Source: an uncultured Lachnospiraceae bacterium (GTDB lineage: Bacteria; Bacillota; Clostridia; Lachnospirales; Lachnospiraceae). Taken from it: a stretch of DNA of 64,000 nucleotides. Position 1 is the stretch's first letter. Each line of letters starts with the position of its first letter. Positions 15,971 through 24,947 of this stretch are shown here, piece by piece. A program made the translations under genes and the position numbers. The DNA is taken from the NCBI GenBank assembly GCA_946557105.1, contig CAMNSZ010000003.1, positions 124,001 to 188,000 on the forward strand, read 5' to 3'. Below the pieces are notes generated by a model that was not told where the DNA came from, ran no database searches, and saw only the letters and a list, made by a program, of their open reading frames with translations.

Positions 15971-17047
15971 ATGAGGGAAAAGGTAGTAGTGGGAATGTCG
16001 GGAGGAGTGGACTCCTCCGTGGCTGCGATGCTGTTGAAGGAGCGGGGATATGATGTCATAGGCGTCACCATGCAGATATGGCAGGACGAGGAGCAGGCTC
16101 GTCAGGAACAAAACGGCGGCTGCTGCGGGCTTTCTGCCGTGGAGGATGCAAGACGAGTGGCGGAGCATTTGGATATTCCGTATTATGTGATGAACTTTAA
16201 AAGGGAATTTAAAAGCCGGGTCATGGATTATTTTGTGGAGGAGTATATTAGGGGGCGGACGCCCAATCCCTGTGTAGCCTGTAACCGTTATGTGAAGTGG
16301 GAGGCTCTGTTAGACAGGAGTCTGGAGCTTGGCGCGGACTATATTGCAACAGGGCATTATGCTCGAATTGAAAGGCTGAAAAACGGCAGGTTTGCAATTC
16401 GCAGCTGTGTGACGGCGGAGAAGGACCAAACTTATGCCTTGTACAATCTTACCCAAAGGCAGCTCTCCCACACGCTGATGCCCGTGGGGGATTACGCCAA
16501 GGAAGATATACGCGGTCTTGCCGCACGCGCCGGGCTGCCTGTGGCAAATAAGCCCGACAGTCAGGAAATCTGCTTTATACCTGATGATGATTATGCAGCG
16601 TTTATTGACAGGACGGCGAAAGACAGGGTGCCCGGCCCCGGGAATTTTGTGACCGGACAAGGAGAGATATTGGGGCGGCATAAGGGTATTACCCACTATA
16701 CGATAGGGCAGAGAAGGGGGCTTGGGCTTCCCATGGGAAAAAGAGTATTTGTCACGGATATACGTCCTGAGACAAACGAGGTGGTGGTCGGGGATAATGA
16801 AGCCGTATTTGCGGATAGGGTGCTGTGCGACAGAGTAAATTACATGGCTGTAGAGAATTTGGAGGGGCCCGTGAGAGTGCTTGCCAAAATCCGTTACAAT
16901 CATAGAGGAGAGAATTGCGTTATAGAAAAACAGGCGGACGGAAGGATTTTATGTTGCTTTGAAAATCCGGTGCGCGCCGCCACACCCGGTCAGGCAATAG
17001 TGTTTTATGACGGCGAGTATGTGTTGGGAGGCGGAACAATTATTTAA
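15971..17047 (+). CDS. mnmA: tRNA 2-thiouridylase MnmA
   Basis: Enzyme of 358 residues that thiolates wobble uridine 34 of tRNA-Lys, Glu and Gln using sulfur from a cysteine desulfurase. The PP-loop GMSGGVDSSV lies at the N-terminus; the two catalytic cysteines are C101 (NPCVACNR) and C201 (SQEICFIPD), and the GHYARIE and GQRRGLGLP motifs are intact. ATG 15971 is favoured by AGAGGA eight bases upstream, with an alternative TTG two codons earlier. Several clostridia place mnmA near nifS and nifU; here they are 10 kb apart. Confidence 0.96.
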   Translation: MREKVVVGMSGGVDSSVAAMLLKERGYDVIGVTMQIWQDEEQARQEQNGGCCGLSAVEDARRVAEHLDIPYYVMNFKREFKSRVMDYFVEEYIRGRTPNPCVACNRYVKWEALLDRSLELGADYIATGHYARIERLKNGRFAIRSCVTAEKDQTYALYNLTQRQLSHTLMPVGDYAKEDIRGLAARAGLPVANKPDSQEICFIPDDDYAAFIDRTAKDRVPGPGNFVTGQGEILGRHKGITHYTIGQRRGLGLPMGKRVFVTDIRPETNEVVVGDNEAVFADRVLCDRVNYMAVENLEGPVRVLAKIRYNHRGENCVIEKQADGRILCCFENPVRAATPGQAIVFYDGEYVLGGGTII

Positions 17048-17145
17048 CGGAAGCATATAGTATTCCATATAGTAGCAGAAAACGGCAGCCTGTGCCGACA
17101 GAGCCGGAAAACGGCGGATAAGGGCAGGCGTCTAAAGGAGGATAT

Positions 17146-17673
17146 ATGGATTTTGGTTTTAATGTAATGAATCCTTACCGAAGAAACAGCTTTGCCAGCG
17201 TGACGGGTACGATAGTTGAAATGGTGCCCACGAGAATGGGGAACCGGAGAGGGAATCCCTGTATGATTTTTGCAACAATAGAAGATAACGACGGCAATAC
17301 GGTAAATTTTATCATATCGCCGGCAACCTATGTTGTGGACTTTGAGACACTTTCCGTGGGAATGATGTGTACCTTCTGGTACCGCACGGACGCTCCGATG
17401 CCTTTGATTTATCCTCCCCAGTATAATGCGGCGGTGGTGGCACAGGAGAGAAACGCCCGCATGATAGACGTCAGCTATTATAATGCGTCCTTTGTAAACG
17501 AGGAACAGACCCTGCAGCTGAACGTTGACGGTTCTGTGGCTGTCCGTACCACCAATAATCAATATTATCAGGGGAGTCCGGCAAACCATAATTTAGTGGT
17601 AGTATATGAAAATTCCACCAGAAGCATTCCGGCCCAGACTACTCCGCAGCTGATAGTTGTTTTGTGTGAGTAG
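17146..17673 (+). CDS. Hypothetical protein, possible OB-fold (175 aa)
   Basis: I do not recognise a named family. The protein has no signal peptide or membrane segment. Its first half (SVTGTIVEMVPT, PCMIFATIEDNDGNTVNFIISP) alternates hydrophobic residues as in a small beta-barrel such as an OB-fold; the second half is Asn/Gln/Tyr-rich and ends in a hydrophobic strand (QLIVVLCE). The ATG follows AGGAGG, so it is clearly a gene. It lies between mnmA and the convergent hisK, and its stop is 27 bases from the hisK stop. Confidence 0.75.
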   Translation: MDFGFNVMNPYRRNSFASVTGTIVEMVPTRMGNRRGNPCMIFATIEDNDGNTVNFIISPATYVVDFETLSVGMMCTFWYRTDAPMPLIYPPQYNAAVVAQERNARMIDVSYYNASFVNEEQTLQLNVDGSVAVRTTNNQYYQGSPANHNLVVVYENSTRSIPAQTTPQLIVVLCE

Positions 17674-17700
17674 GGCCAGTTACGGCATAACCGGCAGGCT

Positions 17701-18519
17701 TTAAAGCAGCTTGAATTCGGCAGTCCGTTTTTCAAAAATAGTATAATAACGGAAGCCGCATTCCTGTAGGGCGGCTTGGGCGCGGTGAAAATTGTCTGCA
17801 ATATGTCCGGCGTCATGGGAGTCGGAGCCTATAGTGATGATTTCACCGCCCAGCTCCTTATAGCGTTTTAAAATACCGGTGCAGGGATGAAGATCCCGCA
17901 TTCCATTTTTCAGCCCGCCGGTATTTATTTCTATACCCTTTCCTTTTTCAATCAACAGAGCAAGTATTTCGTCAAAAATATCCCGATATTTTTCATAGGA
18001 GTAATCCCTGTCCGCAGTGGGGCCGTATCTCACCACATAATCCAGATGTCCGTAGACGTCGAAATCCGAAAACATTTTAATATTTTGCAGAATGGATTCA
18101 AAATATTCCCTGTATGCGACCGTTTCGCTGCGCCCCTCATAAAAAACGGGATAGTAGGGGTCGCGTCCGTTGCAAAGGTGCGAGGAGCCGATAATAAAAT
18201 CAAAATCATAGGATTTGACATAAGAGGCGTTTTGTGGGGCGACCGTGGGTTGCAGGCCCAGCTCCACGCCGAAAAGAATTTTTATTTTATCCGCATATTT
18301 TTCCTTGTATTTGACAATATCATAGAGGTAGGAATCCGTATTTAGCAAAAACTGTGAGCCGGGCATGTCGGGCATATCGGGATACCCGAAATCATTGTGT
18401 TCGGTAAAGCACATGGCGGTAAGCCCTTGAGCAATACCCCGTAAAATCATATCCTCCATGGGAGCGGAGGAATCACCCGAATGGGAGGTATGTAAATGGC
18501 AGTCGGATGTAATGGGCAT
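17701..18519 (-). CDS. hisK: Histidinol-phosphatase of the PHP family
   Basis: PHP-domain phosphatase of 272 residues, of the HisJ/HisK type that removes phosphate from L-histidinol phosphate. The metal ligands typical of the trinuclear site are visible: DCHLHTSHSGD near the start, FTEHND, FGVELGL, IGSSHL, VYGHLDYV and a final GSDSHDAGHI. ATG 18519 has AGGAGA just upstream. No other his genes are in the window, so another phospho-substrate is possible. An imperfect hairpin at 17675-17695 lies between its stop and the convergent stop. Confidence 0.88.
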   Translation of the reverse strand: MPITSDCHLHTSHSGDSSAPMEDMILRGIAQGLTAMCFTEHNDFGYPDMPDMPGSQFLLNTDSYLYDIVKYKEKYADKIKILFGVELGLQPTVAPQNASYVKSYDFDFIIGSSHLCNGRDPYYPVFYEGRSETVAYREYFESILQNIKMFSDFDVYGHLDYVVRYGPTADRDYSYEKYRDIFDEILALLIEKGKGIEINTGGLKNGMRDLHPCTGILKRYKELGGEIITIGSDSHDAGHIADNFHRAQAALQECGFRYYTIFEKRTAEFKLL

Positions 18520-18657
18520 GGTATCTCCTTTCACAGACAAACGGTATAATTTTTATAAAATATAGAAACAGTATAACAGAATTCATTTTAAAAATCACCG
18601 AGAATATAAATATACAGTAAAATTTCTCAGAAATGGAAATTATTTTTCATTTACATC

Positions 18658-18686
18658 TTGAATTATCTAGCGGAATTAGGTAAAAT
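18658..18686 (+). promoter_or_regulatory. Promoter of gap
   Basis: TTGAAT (18658-18663) and TAAAAT (18681-18686) are 17 bases apart. The leader would be about 130 bases. Three TGACA pentamers (18695-18699, 18706-18710, 18714-18718) follow at once; two lie in the inverted arrangement TGACAAAATTTTGACA, so an operator or a second TTGACA promoter box at 18705-18710 is possible. Confidence 0.6.
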
Positions 18687-18822
18687 AACTGTGCTGACAA
18701 AATTTTGACAATCTGACAAGCTGTTGCCTACGGCTTTGGGAAAGTCAAAATAAAATATTGCGGCTGAGCGTTTACGGACGGCTGCAAGTATATAAAATTA
18801 TATATTTTAGGAGGAATCTAAA

Positions 18823-19836
18823 ATGGCAGTAAGAGTAGCGATTAATGGTTTTGGACGTATCGGTCGTCTTGCATTCAGACAGATGTTTGATGCAGAAGGA
18901 TATGAGGTTGTAGCAATCAACGATTTAACAAGCCCTAAGATGTTAGCGCACTTGTTAAAATATGATTCTTCTCAGGGTGTTTACAAATATGCAAGCACTG
19001 TTGAGGCTGGCGAGGACAGCATTACCGTGAACGGTAAGACCATCACTATCTACAAAGAGGCTGATGCTTCCAAGCTTCCTTGGGGAGAGCTGAAGGTAGA
19101 CGTTGTTTTGGAGTGTACCGGTTTCTATACCTCTAAGGAGAAGGCATCTGCGCACATCACTGCAGGCGCTCGTAAGGTTGTTATTTCCGCTCCCGCAGGC
19201 AATGATCTCCCCACTATCGTATACAATGTAAACCATGAGACCTTAAAGGCTGAGGATACCGTAATTTCAGCAGCTTCCTGTACAACAAACTGTCTGGCTC
19301 CCATGGCTAAGGCTTTGAACGGCTGCAGACCTATTATGAGCGGTATCATGACAACCGTACATGCTTATACCGGCGACCAGATGATTCTTGACGGTCCTCA
19401 GAGAAAGGGCGACTTAAGAAGAAGCCGTGCAGGCGCTTGTAATATCGTTCCCAACTCCACAGGAGCAGCTAAGGCAATCGGTCTTGTTATTCCTGAGCTG
19501 AACGGTAAGTTAATCGGTTCCGCACAGCGTGTTCCTACCCCTACCGGTTCCACTACAATTTTGGTGGCTGTAGTTAAGGGTGCGGTTACAAAGGATGAGA
19601 TTAATGAGGCGATGAAGGCGGCTGCTACGGAATCCTTCGCTTATAATACAGACGAAATCGTATCTTCCGATATTGTAGGAAGCACCTACGGTTCCATTTT
19701 CGATGCAACCCAGACCATGGTTATTCCTATGGAAGACGGTAATACTCAGGTTCAGGTTGTTTCATGGTATGACAATGAGAACAGCTATACCTCTCAGATG
19801 GTTCGTACTATCAAATATTTCAGCGAGCTGGCATAA
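18823..19836 (+). CDS. gap: Glyceraldehyde-3-phosphate dehydrogenase
   Basis: NAD-dependent glycolytic dehydrogenase of 337 residues. The Rossmann motif [14 protein letters not shown] opens the protein, the catalytic cysteine lies in [12 protein letters not shown] at about residue 153, and the substrate loop [15 protein letters not shown] is intact. The ATG has a strong TAGGAGGAATCT before it, and codon use is biased toward that of highly expressed genes. It is followed by two terminator-like hairpins before pgk, so it may be expressed above pgk-tpiA. Confidence 0.97.
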   Translation: MAVRVAINGFGRIGRLAFRQMFDAEGYEVVAINDLTSPKMLAHLLKYDSSQGVYKYASTVEAGEDSITVNGKTITIYKEADASKLPWGELKVDVVLECTGFYTSKEKASAHITAGARKVVISAPAGNDLPTIVYNVNHETLKAEDTVISAASCTTNCLAPMAKALNGCRPIMSGIMTTVHAYTGDQMILDGPQRKGDLRRSRAGACNIVPNSTGAAKAIGLVIPELNGKLIGSAQRVPTPTGSTTILVAVVKGAVTKDEINEAMKAAATESFAYNTDEIVSSDIVGSTYGSIFDATQTMVIPMEDGNTQVQVVSWYDNENSYTSQMVRTIKYFSELA

Positions 19837-19862
19837 TAAAGTAAAAGAAAAAGACCTATAGA

Positions 19863-19895
19863 GGGTCCGGTCTTATGGACCGGACCCCTTTATTA
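19863..19895 (+). terminator. First hairpin between gap and pgk
   Basis: A 10-bp perfect stem (GGGTCCGGTC / GACCGGACCC) with a five-base loop, followed by a short T-rich stretch. It is a strong intrinsic terminator candidate directly after gap. Confidence 0.85.
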
Positions 19896-19938
19896 TTCTA
19901 AAGAATAAGAACCTGCCTTAGGAAATTTTGTCTTTGCC

Positions 19939-19963
19939 AAAGTGCCATTTGCGGCACTTTTTT
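19939..19963 (+). terminator. Second hairpin between gap and pgk
   Basis: An 8-bp stem (AAAGTGCC / GGCACTTT) with a six-base loop runs into six T residues. With the hairpin 50 bases upstream it makes a tandem terminator, so pgk-tpiA needs either its own promoter or read-through. Confidence 0.85.
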
Positions 19964-20044
19964 ATGCAGGGGAAGAGAATCCTGTCATATAGGATTTAGT
20001 AATATAAATTGTATAAAATATTATAAATTATGGAGGTCAGGAAG

Positions 20045-21268
20045 ATGGGCTTAAACAAAAAATCGGTAGATGACATTAATGCAAAGGGCAAGCGCGTGCT
20101 GGTAAGATGTGATTTTAACGTACCCTTAAAGAATGGCGAGATCACGGACGAAACACGTATTGTGGCAGCGCTGCCTACTATTCAGAAGCTGCTTAACGAC
20201 GGAGGAAAGGTAATTCTTTGCTCACATCTGGGTAAGGTAAAGAACGGTCCTAACGAGGGAGAATCTTTAGCGCCTGTGGCTAAGAGACTGTCTGAAAAGC
20301 TTGGCAAGGAGGTGGTATTTGTTTCCGATTATAATGTAACCGGAAAGGATGCTACCAACGCAGTTGCGGCAATGAAGGAGGGAGACGTAGTATTATTGCA
20401 GAATACCCGTTTCCGTGGCGCAGAGGAGACGAAGAACGGCGAGCAGTTCAGTCAGGAGCTGGCCGATTTGGCCGATGTCTATGTATGTGACGCTTTCGGT
20501 TCTTCCCACAGGGCGCATGCATCCGTGGCAGGCGTAACCAAATGTATCACCGCAAAGGGCGGAGAGAATGTTGTCGGATACTTAATGCAGAAGGAGATTA
20601 ATTTCCTGGGCAATGCAGTGGAGAATCCCGTAAGACCTTTTGTTGCCATTTTGGGCGGAGCCAAGGTTGCCGATAAGCTGAACGTTATTTCCAACCTGTT
20701 GGAGAAGTGCGACACCTTGATTATCGGCGGAGGTATGGCATACACCTTCTTAAAGGCACAGGGATACGAGGTAGGTAAGTCTTTAGTGGATGACGAGAAG
20801 CTTGATTACTGTAAGGAAATGATGGATAAGGCTAAAAAGCTGGGCAAGAAGCTTCTGCTTCCCATTGATACGACTATCGCAAAGGAATTCCCTAATCCTA
20901 TCGATGGACCTATAGAGGTGACAAGCGTGGATTCGGATAAGATTCCCGCGGACATGGAAGGACTTGATATCGGACCTAAGACGGCGGCAATGTTTGCCGA
21001 TGCCGTGAAGGCGGCCAAGACCGTTGTGTGGAACGGACCTATGGGCGTATTTGAGAATCCTACCCTCGCAGCAGGTACGATTGCAGTGGCAAAATCCCTT
21101 GCGGAAACCGATGCAACAACCATTATCGGCGGCGGTGATTCTGCTGCAGCAGTAAATCAGCTGGGCTTTGGCGACAAGATGAGTCATATTTCCACCGGCG
21201 GCGGCGCATCCCTTGAGTTCTTGGAGGGCAAGGAGCTTCCCGGAGTTGCAGCGGCTGACGACAAATAG
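20045..21268 (+). CDS. pgk: Phosphoglycerate kinase
   Basis: Glycolytic kinase of 407 residues that makes ATP from 1,3-bisphosphoglycerate. It begins [25 protein letters not shown], contains the [20 protein letters not shown] hinge region (here [18 protein letters not shown]) and ends with the nucleotide-binding [14 protein letters not shown] and [15 protein letters not shown] motifs. ATG 20045 follows GGAGG; the in-frame start five codons earlier overlaps that site. tpiA follows after 84 bases without a terminator. Confidence 0.97.
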   Translation: MGLNKKSVDDINAKGKRVLVRCDFNVPLKNGEITDETRIVAALPTIQKLLNDGGKVILCSHLGKVKNGPNEGESLAPVAKRLSEKLGKEVVFVSDYNVTGKDATNAVAAMKEGDVVLLQNTRFRGAEETKNGEQFSQELADLADVYVCDAFGSSHRAHASVAGVTKCITAKGGENVVGYLMQKEINFLGNAVENPVRPFVAILGGAKVADKLNVISNLLEKCDTLIIGGGMAYTFLKAQGYEVGKSLVDDEKLDYCKEMMDKAKKLGKKLLLPIDTTIAKEFPNPIDGPIEVTSVDSDKIPADMEGLDIGPKTAAMFADAVKAAKTVVWNGPMGVFENPTLAAGTIAVAKSLAETDATTIIGGGDSAAAVNQLGFGDKMSHISTGGGASLEFLEGKELPGVAAADDK

Positions 21269-21352
21269 TAGTGATTTTTAAAGTTCGGAGAAAGTTTGCG
21301 GCGCAGGATTTTTTGCCTGCCCAATAAAAAATATAGAATCGAGGATAAAAAA

Positions 21353-22102
21353 ATGGCAAGAAAGAAGATTATTGCCGGTAACTGGAAAATGAATATGACT
21401 CCCAGTGAGGCAGTTGCTTTAGTCAATACTTTAAAGCCTCTTGTGGCAAATGATGATGTTGACGTACTGTTCTGCGTACCGGCAATTGACATTATCCCCG
21501 CCATGGAAGCGGCAAAGGGCTCCAACATTATGATTGGCGCGGAAAATATGTATTTTGAGGAGAAGGGCGCCTACACGGGCGAGATTTCTCCTGCCATGCT
21601 TGTTGACGCCGGCGTAAAATATGTTATCATCGGTCATTCCGAGAGAAGAGAATATTTTGCCGAGACGGACGAAACCGTTAATAAGAAGGTGCTTAAGGCA
21701 TTTGAGCATGGCATTACACCTATTATCTGCTGCGGTGAGACTCTCACCCAAAGAGAACAGGGAGTTACCATAGACTTTATCCGTCAGCAGATTAAGATTG
21801 CATTTTTAAGCGTATCTGCGGCTCAGGCAGCAAGCGCCGTTATCGCTTATGAGCCTATTTGGGCTATCGGAACCGGCAAGGTTGCAACCACCGAGCAGGC
21901 TCAGGAGGTTTGTAAGGCAATTCGAGACTGTATTGCCGAGATCTACGATGCTGCCACTGCGGACGCCATCCGTATCCAGTACGGCGGCTCCGTTTCCGCA
22001 GACAGCGCTCCTGAGCTGTTCTCGCAGGCGGATATAGACGGCGGTCTTGTAGGAGGAGCTTCCTTAAAGGCTGACTTCGGAAAAATCGTGAACTACAAAT
22101 AA
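21353..22102 (+). CDS. tpiA: Triose-phosphate isomerase
   Basis: Isomerase of 249 residues that interconverts dihydroxyacetone phosphate and glyceraldehyde 3-phosphate. The catalytic residues are visible: Lys in AGNWKMN, His in [10 protein letters not shown] and Glu in [12 protein letters not shown]; the phosphate loop YGGSVSAD is intact. ATG 21353 is preceded by GAGGA; a longer frame to 21296 is not conserved. It ends the glycolytic cluster; gpmI and eno, often next in Firmicutes, are absent here. Confidence 0.97.
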   Translation: MARKKIIAGNWKMNMTPSEAVALVNTLKPLVANDDVDVLFCVPAIDIIPAMEAAKGSNIMIGAENMYFEEKGAYTGEISPAMLVDAGVKYVIIGHSERREYFAETDETVNKKVLKAFEHGITPIICCGETLTQREQGVTIDFIRQQIKIAFLSVSAAQAASAVIAYEPIWAIGTGKVATTEQAQEVCKAIRDCIAEIYDAATADAIRIQYGGSVSADSAPELFSQADIDGGLVGGASLKADFGKIVNYK

Positions 22103-22120
22103 TAAGCTTAGGTTGTATCA

Positions 22121-22166
22121 ATCCCGCTTTCGTTAGTATAAATTACTTAAGAAAGCGGGATTTTGT
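22121..22166 (+). terminator. Terminator of pgk-tpiA
   Basis: An 11-bp perfect stem (ATCCCGCTTTC / GAAAGCGGGAT) with a 19-base AT-rich loop is followed by TTTGTTGT. It lies 19 bases after the tpiA stop. Confidence 0.85.
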
Positions 22167-22198
22167 TGTGCGGAACTTTCGGAACGGTGATTATTATA

Positions 22199-22228
22199 TT
22201 GCGCGTTCGGCAGATTATGATGTACAAT
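22199..22228 (+). promoter_or_regulatory. Possible promoter of the DUF4272 gene
   Basis: TTGCGC (22199-22204) and TACAAT (22223-22228) with an 18-base spacer, 62 bases before the start codon and just after the tpiA terminator. Confidence 0.45.
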
Positions 22229-22289
22229 ATATTAAAAAGGTTATACTGTTTAAGGTACGGTAAGAATTTATTTAGCAGGAGAATACGAT

Positions 22290-22994
22290 ATGGGTTTATT
22301 TGACAAATTTAAAAATAATAAAGTATTGACGCCGGAGGAGCGGAGAGCAAAATCCAATGAGACAATAAAGAGTATGGGTATAGCCTGTTGTGAGAACCTG
22401 CCCTTGCTCCCTGCAGGCAGCGAGGTAAAAATCAAAAGCGTGGACGAAATTTGTAAAAGAGCATATGCCGCATTTTTTGCCATACAGCTGGGATGTTCGA
22501 TTTCAAACGGAGAGGATTACGAGGCAACAAGGGAGAAATGTGTCCGCCTGATGAATGAAAGCGGCGTAGGTATCGGGGATTTGCTGCCGAAGGAGCTGGC
22601 TCTGTTTAGTTCCGGTTATAGCAGGCAGAATGTAATTGATGTGGTCTGGACATATGAAACCTATTGGGCACTATTATGGGCGCTTAACTTTATATCCGAT
22701 AAGGAATTATTGAAGGTTGAAACGACTTGTGATTGTAAAAAGGCTATAGAGCTGGCGGCAATCTATACGGATGTAGAAACTGCTAAAAGCTGCGCAAAGC
22801 TGAAAAGTGCGGAAAAGCTTCTTGATATGGCAGACCTTTTTTATCGATATCACTGGGCTTGTGTTGAAAAGCAGCTGCGGCCCCAGACATCAATCGGAAA
22901 TCTAAATCCCGAGGTGGTGGCGGAGAGAAGAAGAGGATTGGAGTGGCTTATTGGCGATAAGCAGGATTGGAATGAGATATCTTTGGATACATAA
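22290..22994 (+). CDS. DUF4272 domain-containing protein
   Basis: Soluble protein of 234 residues. The pattern TPEERRAKSNETIKSMGI...LPLLP, followed by EICKRAYAAFFAIQLG, a central VVWTYETYWALLWALNF helix and C-terminal LDMADLFYRYHWACVEKQ plus VVAERRRGLEWLIG, is that of DUF4272. No activity is known for the domain. The ATG follows AGGAG. The tcdA-like gene starts 33 bases after its stop and is probably co-transcribed. Confidence 0.8.
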   Translation: MGLFDKFKNNKVLTPEERRAKSNETIKSMGIACCENLPLLPAGSEVKIKSVDEICKRAYAAFFAIQLGCSISNGEDYEATREKCVRLMNESGVGIGDLLPKELALFSSGYSRQNVIDVVWTYETYWALLWALNFISDKELLKVETTCDCKKAIELAAIYTDVETAKSCAKLKSAEKLLDMADLFYRYHWACVEKQLRPQTSIGNLNPEVVAERRRGLEWLIGDKQDWNEISLDT

Positions 22995-23027
22995 GAGAGA
23001 ACGGGATTATAGTCGGAGAGTGTGTAT

Positions 23028-23759
23028 ATGAAGGAAGAGCTTGTGAGAACGGCAATGCTGCTTGGCGAGTCGGCCGTCAGTCTGCTTATGCAAAAGAGAG
23101 TGGCGGTTTTCGGTATAGGAGGAGTGGGAGGACATGTAACGGAGGCTCTTGCCCGCAGCGGCGTGGGAGCATTGGATTTGGTGGACAATGATGTGGTGAG
23201 TCTATCGAATATTAACCGACAGATAATAGCCACACATGAAACGGTGGGGAGGCTTAAGACAGAGGTGATGAGGGAGAGGATTGCTTCTATCAATCCCGAG
23301 TGCAGAGTGACAATTTATAATACCTTTTATCTGCCCGAGGAAAGGGAGAATTTTCCCTTTGAAGAGTATGATTACATTGTGGACGCGATAGATACCGTCA
23401 CTGCAAAAATAGATTTGGCATTGACGGCACAGGAGCTTAATATTCCCATTATTAGCAGTATGGGAACGGGAAATAAGCTTGACCCTTCAAGACTTCGGCC
23501 GGCGGATATCTATGAGACGAGAGTATGCCCCTTGGCTAAGATAATGCGAAAGGAATTAAGGGCGAGGGGAGTGAATAAATTAAGGGTAGTATATTCCGAC
23601 GAAGAGATAAGAAAGCCCGTAATGCTTGAAGGAGAGGAAAAAGGGGAAACGGAAGGAAGACGTGCCATACCCGGAAGCATTGCGTTTGTGCCGGCGGTGG
23701 CGGGGCTTATTATGGCGGGCGAGGTAATCCGTGCACTGGCGTCGCCGCCGGATTGTTAA
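23028..23759 (+). CDS. tcdA: TcdA-like tRNA t6A dehydratase (E1/ThiF family)
   Basis: E1-like ATP-dependent enzyme of 243 residues; family members cyclise N6-threonylcarbamoyladenosine in tRNA. The nucleotide site GIGGVGGHVTEAL, the DNDVVSLSNINRQ segment and DAIDTVTAKIDL are all typical, as is the C-terminal PGSIAFVPAVAGLIMAGEVI helix. ATG 23028 is preceded by GGAG at good spacing, with an in-frame GTG two codons upstream. ThiF/MoeB paralogues lack the length and C-terminal pattern seen here. Confidence 0.88.
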   Translation: MKEELVRTAMLLGESAVSLLMQKRVAVFGIGGVGGHVTEALARSGVGALDLVDNDVVSLSNINRQIIATHETVGRLKTEVMRERIASINPECRVTIYNTFYLPEERENFPFEEYDYIVDAIDTVTAKIDLALTAQELNIPIISSMGTGNKLDPSRLRPADIYETRVCPLAKIMRKELRARGVNKLRVVYSDEEIRKPVMLEGEEKGETEGRRAIPGSIAFVPAVAGLIMAGEVIRALASPPDC

Positions 23760-23814
23760 AAACTTGTTTTTTGATTACAAATTCGTGTCGGAGCGTCACA
23801 AATTTGAAGCGCAA

Positions 23815-23835
23815 CACAAAATTTTCAATTTTGTG
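23815..23835. other. Hairpin before the zinc-ribbon gene
   Basis: CACAAAATT and AATTTTGTG form a 9-bp perfect stem with a three-base loop, 41 bases before the next start codon. A less perfect hairpin (AAATTCGTG / CACAAATTT) overlaps upstream at about 23779-23805. It has no T-tract; a leader role is only a possibility. Confidence 0.4.
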
Positions 23836-23875
23836 CGCGGTGTCTGCGTAATATCGCTCAGAAATGGAGAGTACG

Positions 23876-24865
23876 ATGATTTTTAAATGTAAAAATTGCG
23901 GCGGAAATGTGGTTTATAGTCCGGAAAAGAAAAGTATGCTTTGTCCGTACTGTGACAGTCTGGGAAGTGAGGAAAGGGAGGAGCATCCGGGGCAGGAAAT
24001 GCAGCTTTGTCCGAATTGTAACGGCGAGATACCGGTTTTGGAGCATGCTTCCACCGCACAGTGTCCGTATTGCGACAATTATTTGATTTTTGACGAGAGA
24101 GTGTCGGGGCAGTATAAGCCGAAAATGATGATACCCTTTCAAATAGGAAAGGAAAACTGTAAAAAGGCTTTGCGTGATAAATTTAAAAAGAACATATTTG
24201 CGCCCACGGATTTCCTTTCCGAGGTCCGCCTGAACAGTATGCAGGGAGTGTATGTTCCCTTTTGGTTTTATGATTATGATGCTAATGTGGATTTTACGGG
24301 CGAAGGCACAAAGGTCAAAAGCTGGACCACCGGCAGTACACAGTACACGGAGACCTCCTATTACAACTTGGTAAGGAATATGGATATTTGTTTCAGAAAG
24401 GTTCCGGTGGACGCTTCCATACAGATGCCGGATGACGTTATGGATTTGGTGGAGCCGTATACATACGAACAATTTGAGGATTTTAAGCCGGAATATCTCT
24501 CCGGATTTTTTGCGGAGAAATACAATATAACGGCTGACTTAACGGAACCGCGGGCGAAGCATAAAATGAATGACGATGCCACACAGCTATTGAATCAGAG
24601 CATGGCGGGATACGGAAATATCAAGATACATAATAGACAGATAAATATAAGGAACAGCGCCTCCACGTATGGTCTGCTTCCGGTCTGGAGATATATTTAT
24701 CAATATAAGGGAAAGGAGTATCCCTTTTATGTGAACGGACAGACCGGAAAGATTGTGGGAATGGCTCCCCTTTCCAAGCTGAAGGTTCTGGTGTACAGCA
24801 CAACGATATGGGCGCTTTTAACGGCTGTAATGCTGATTATAAACAGTATTTTCCGAATGCTTTGA
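23876..24865 (+). CDS. TFIIB-type zinc-ribbon membrane protein
   Basis: Protein of about 329 residues with two tandem N-terminal zinc ribbons (CKNCGG/CPYCDS at about 5-24 and CPNCNG/CPYCDN at about 44-67), a central soluble domain with YVPFWFYDYDANVDFTGEG and PVWRYIYQYKGKEYPFYVNGQTGKIVG, and one C-terminal hydrophobic segment of about 20 residues. This layout is common in clostridia, usually annotated as zinc-ribbon or TFIIB-type protein; its role is unknown. ATG 23876 follows GGAGAG; an ATG four codons earlier is also in frame. The TPM-domain protein next door is often its partner. Confidence 0.78.
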   Translation: MIFKCKNCGGNVVYSPEKKSMLCPYCDSLGSEEREEHPGQEMQLCPNCNGEIPVLEHASTAQCPYCDNYLIFDERVSGQYKPKMMIPFQIGKENCKKALRDKFKKNIFAPTDFLSEVRLNSMQGVYVPFWFYDYDANVDFTGEGTKVKSWTTGSTQYTETSYYNLVRNMDICFRKVPVDASIQMPDDVMDLVEPYTYEQFEDFKPEYLSGFFAEKYNITADLTEPRAKHKMNDDATQLLNQSMAGYGNIKIHNRQINIRNSASTYGLLPVWRYIYQYKGKEYPFYVNGQTGKIVGMAPLSKLKVLVYSTTIWALLTAVMLIINSIFRML

Positions 24866-24947
24866 TACGCGGCTAAATTGAATTGCAGGAGCAGATTGGA
24901 GATTTACGTTGAACGGTCACGTAAACACTCCGGAAATGAGGATTATA

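Noticed and set aside
18622..18634. CodY box before gap
   Set aside because: ATTTCTCAGAAAT is palindromic but is two bases shorter in its arms than the CodY consensus and lies upstream of the -35 without other support.
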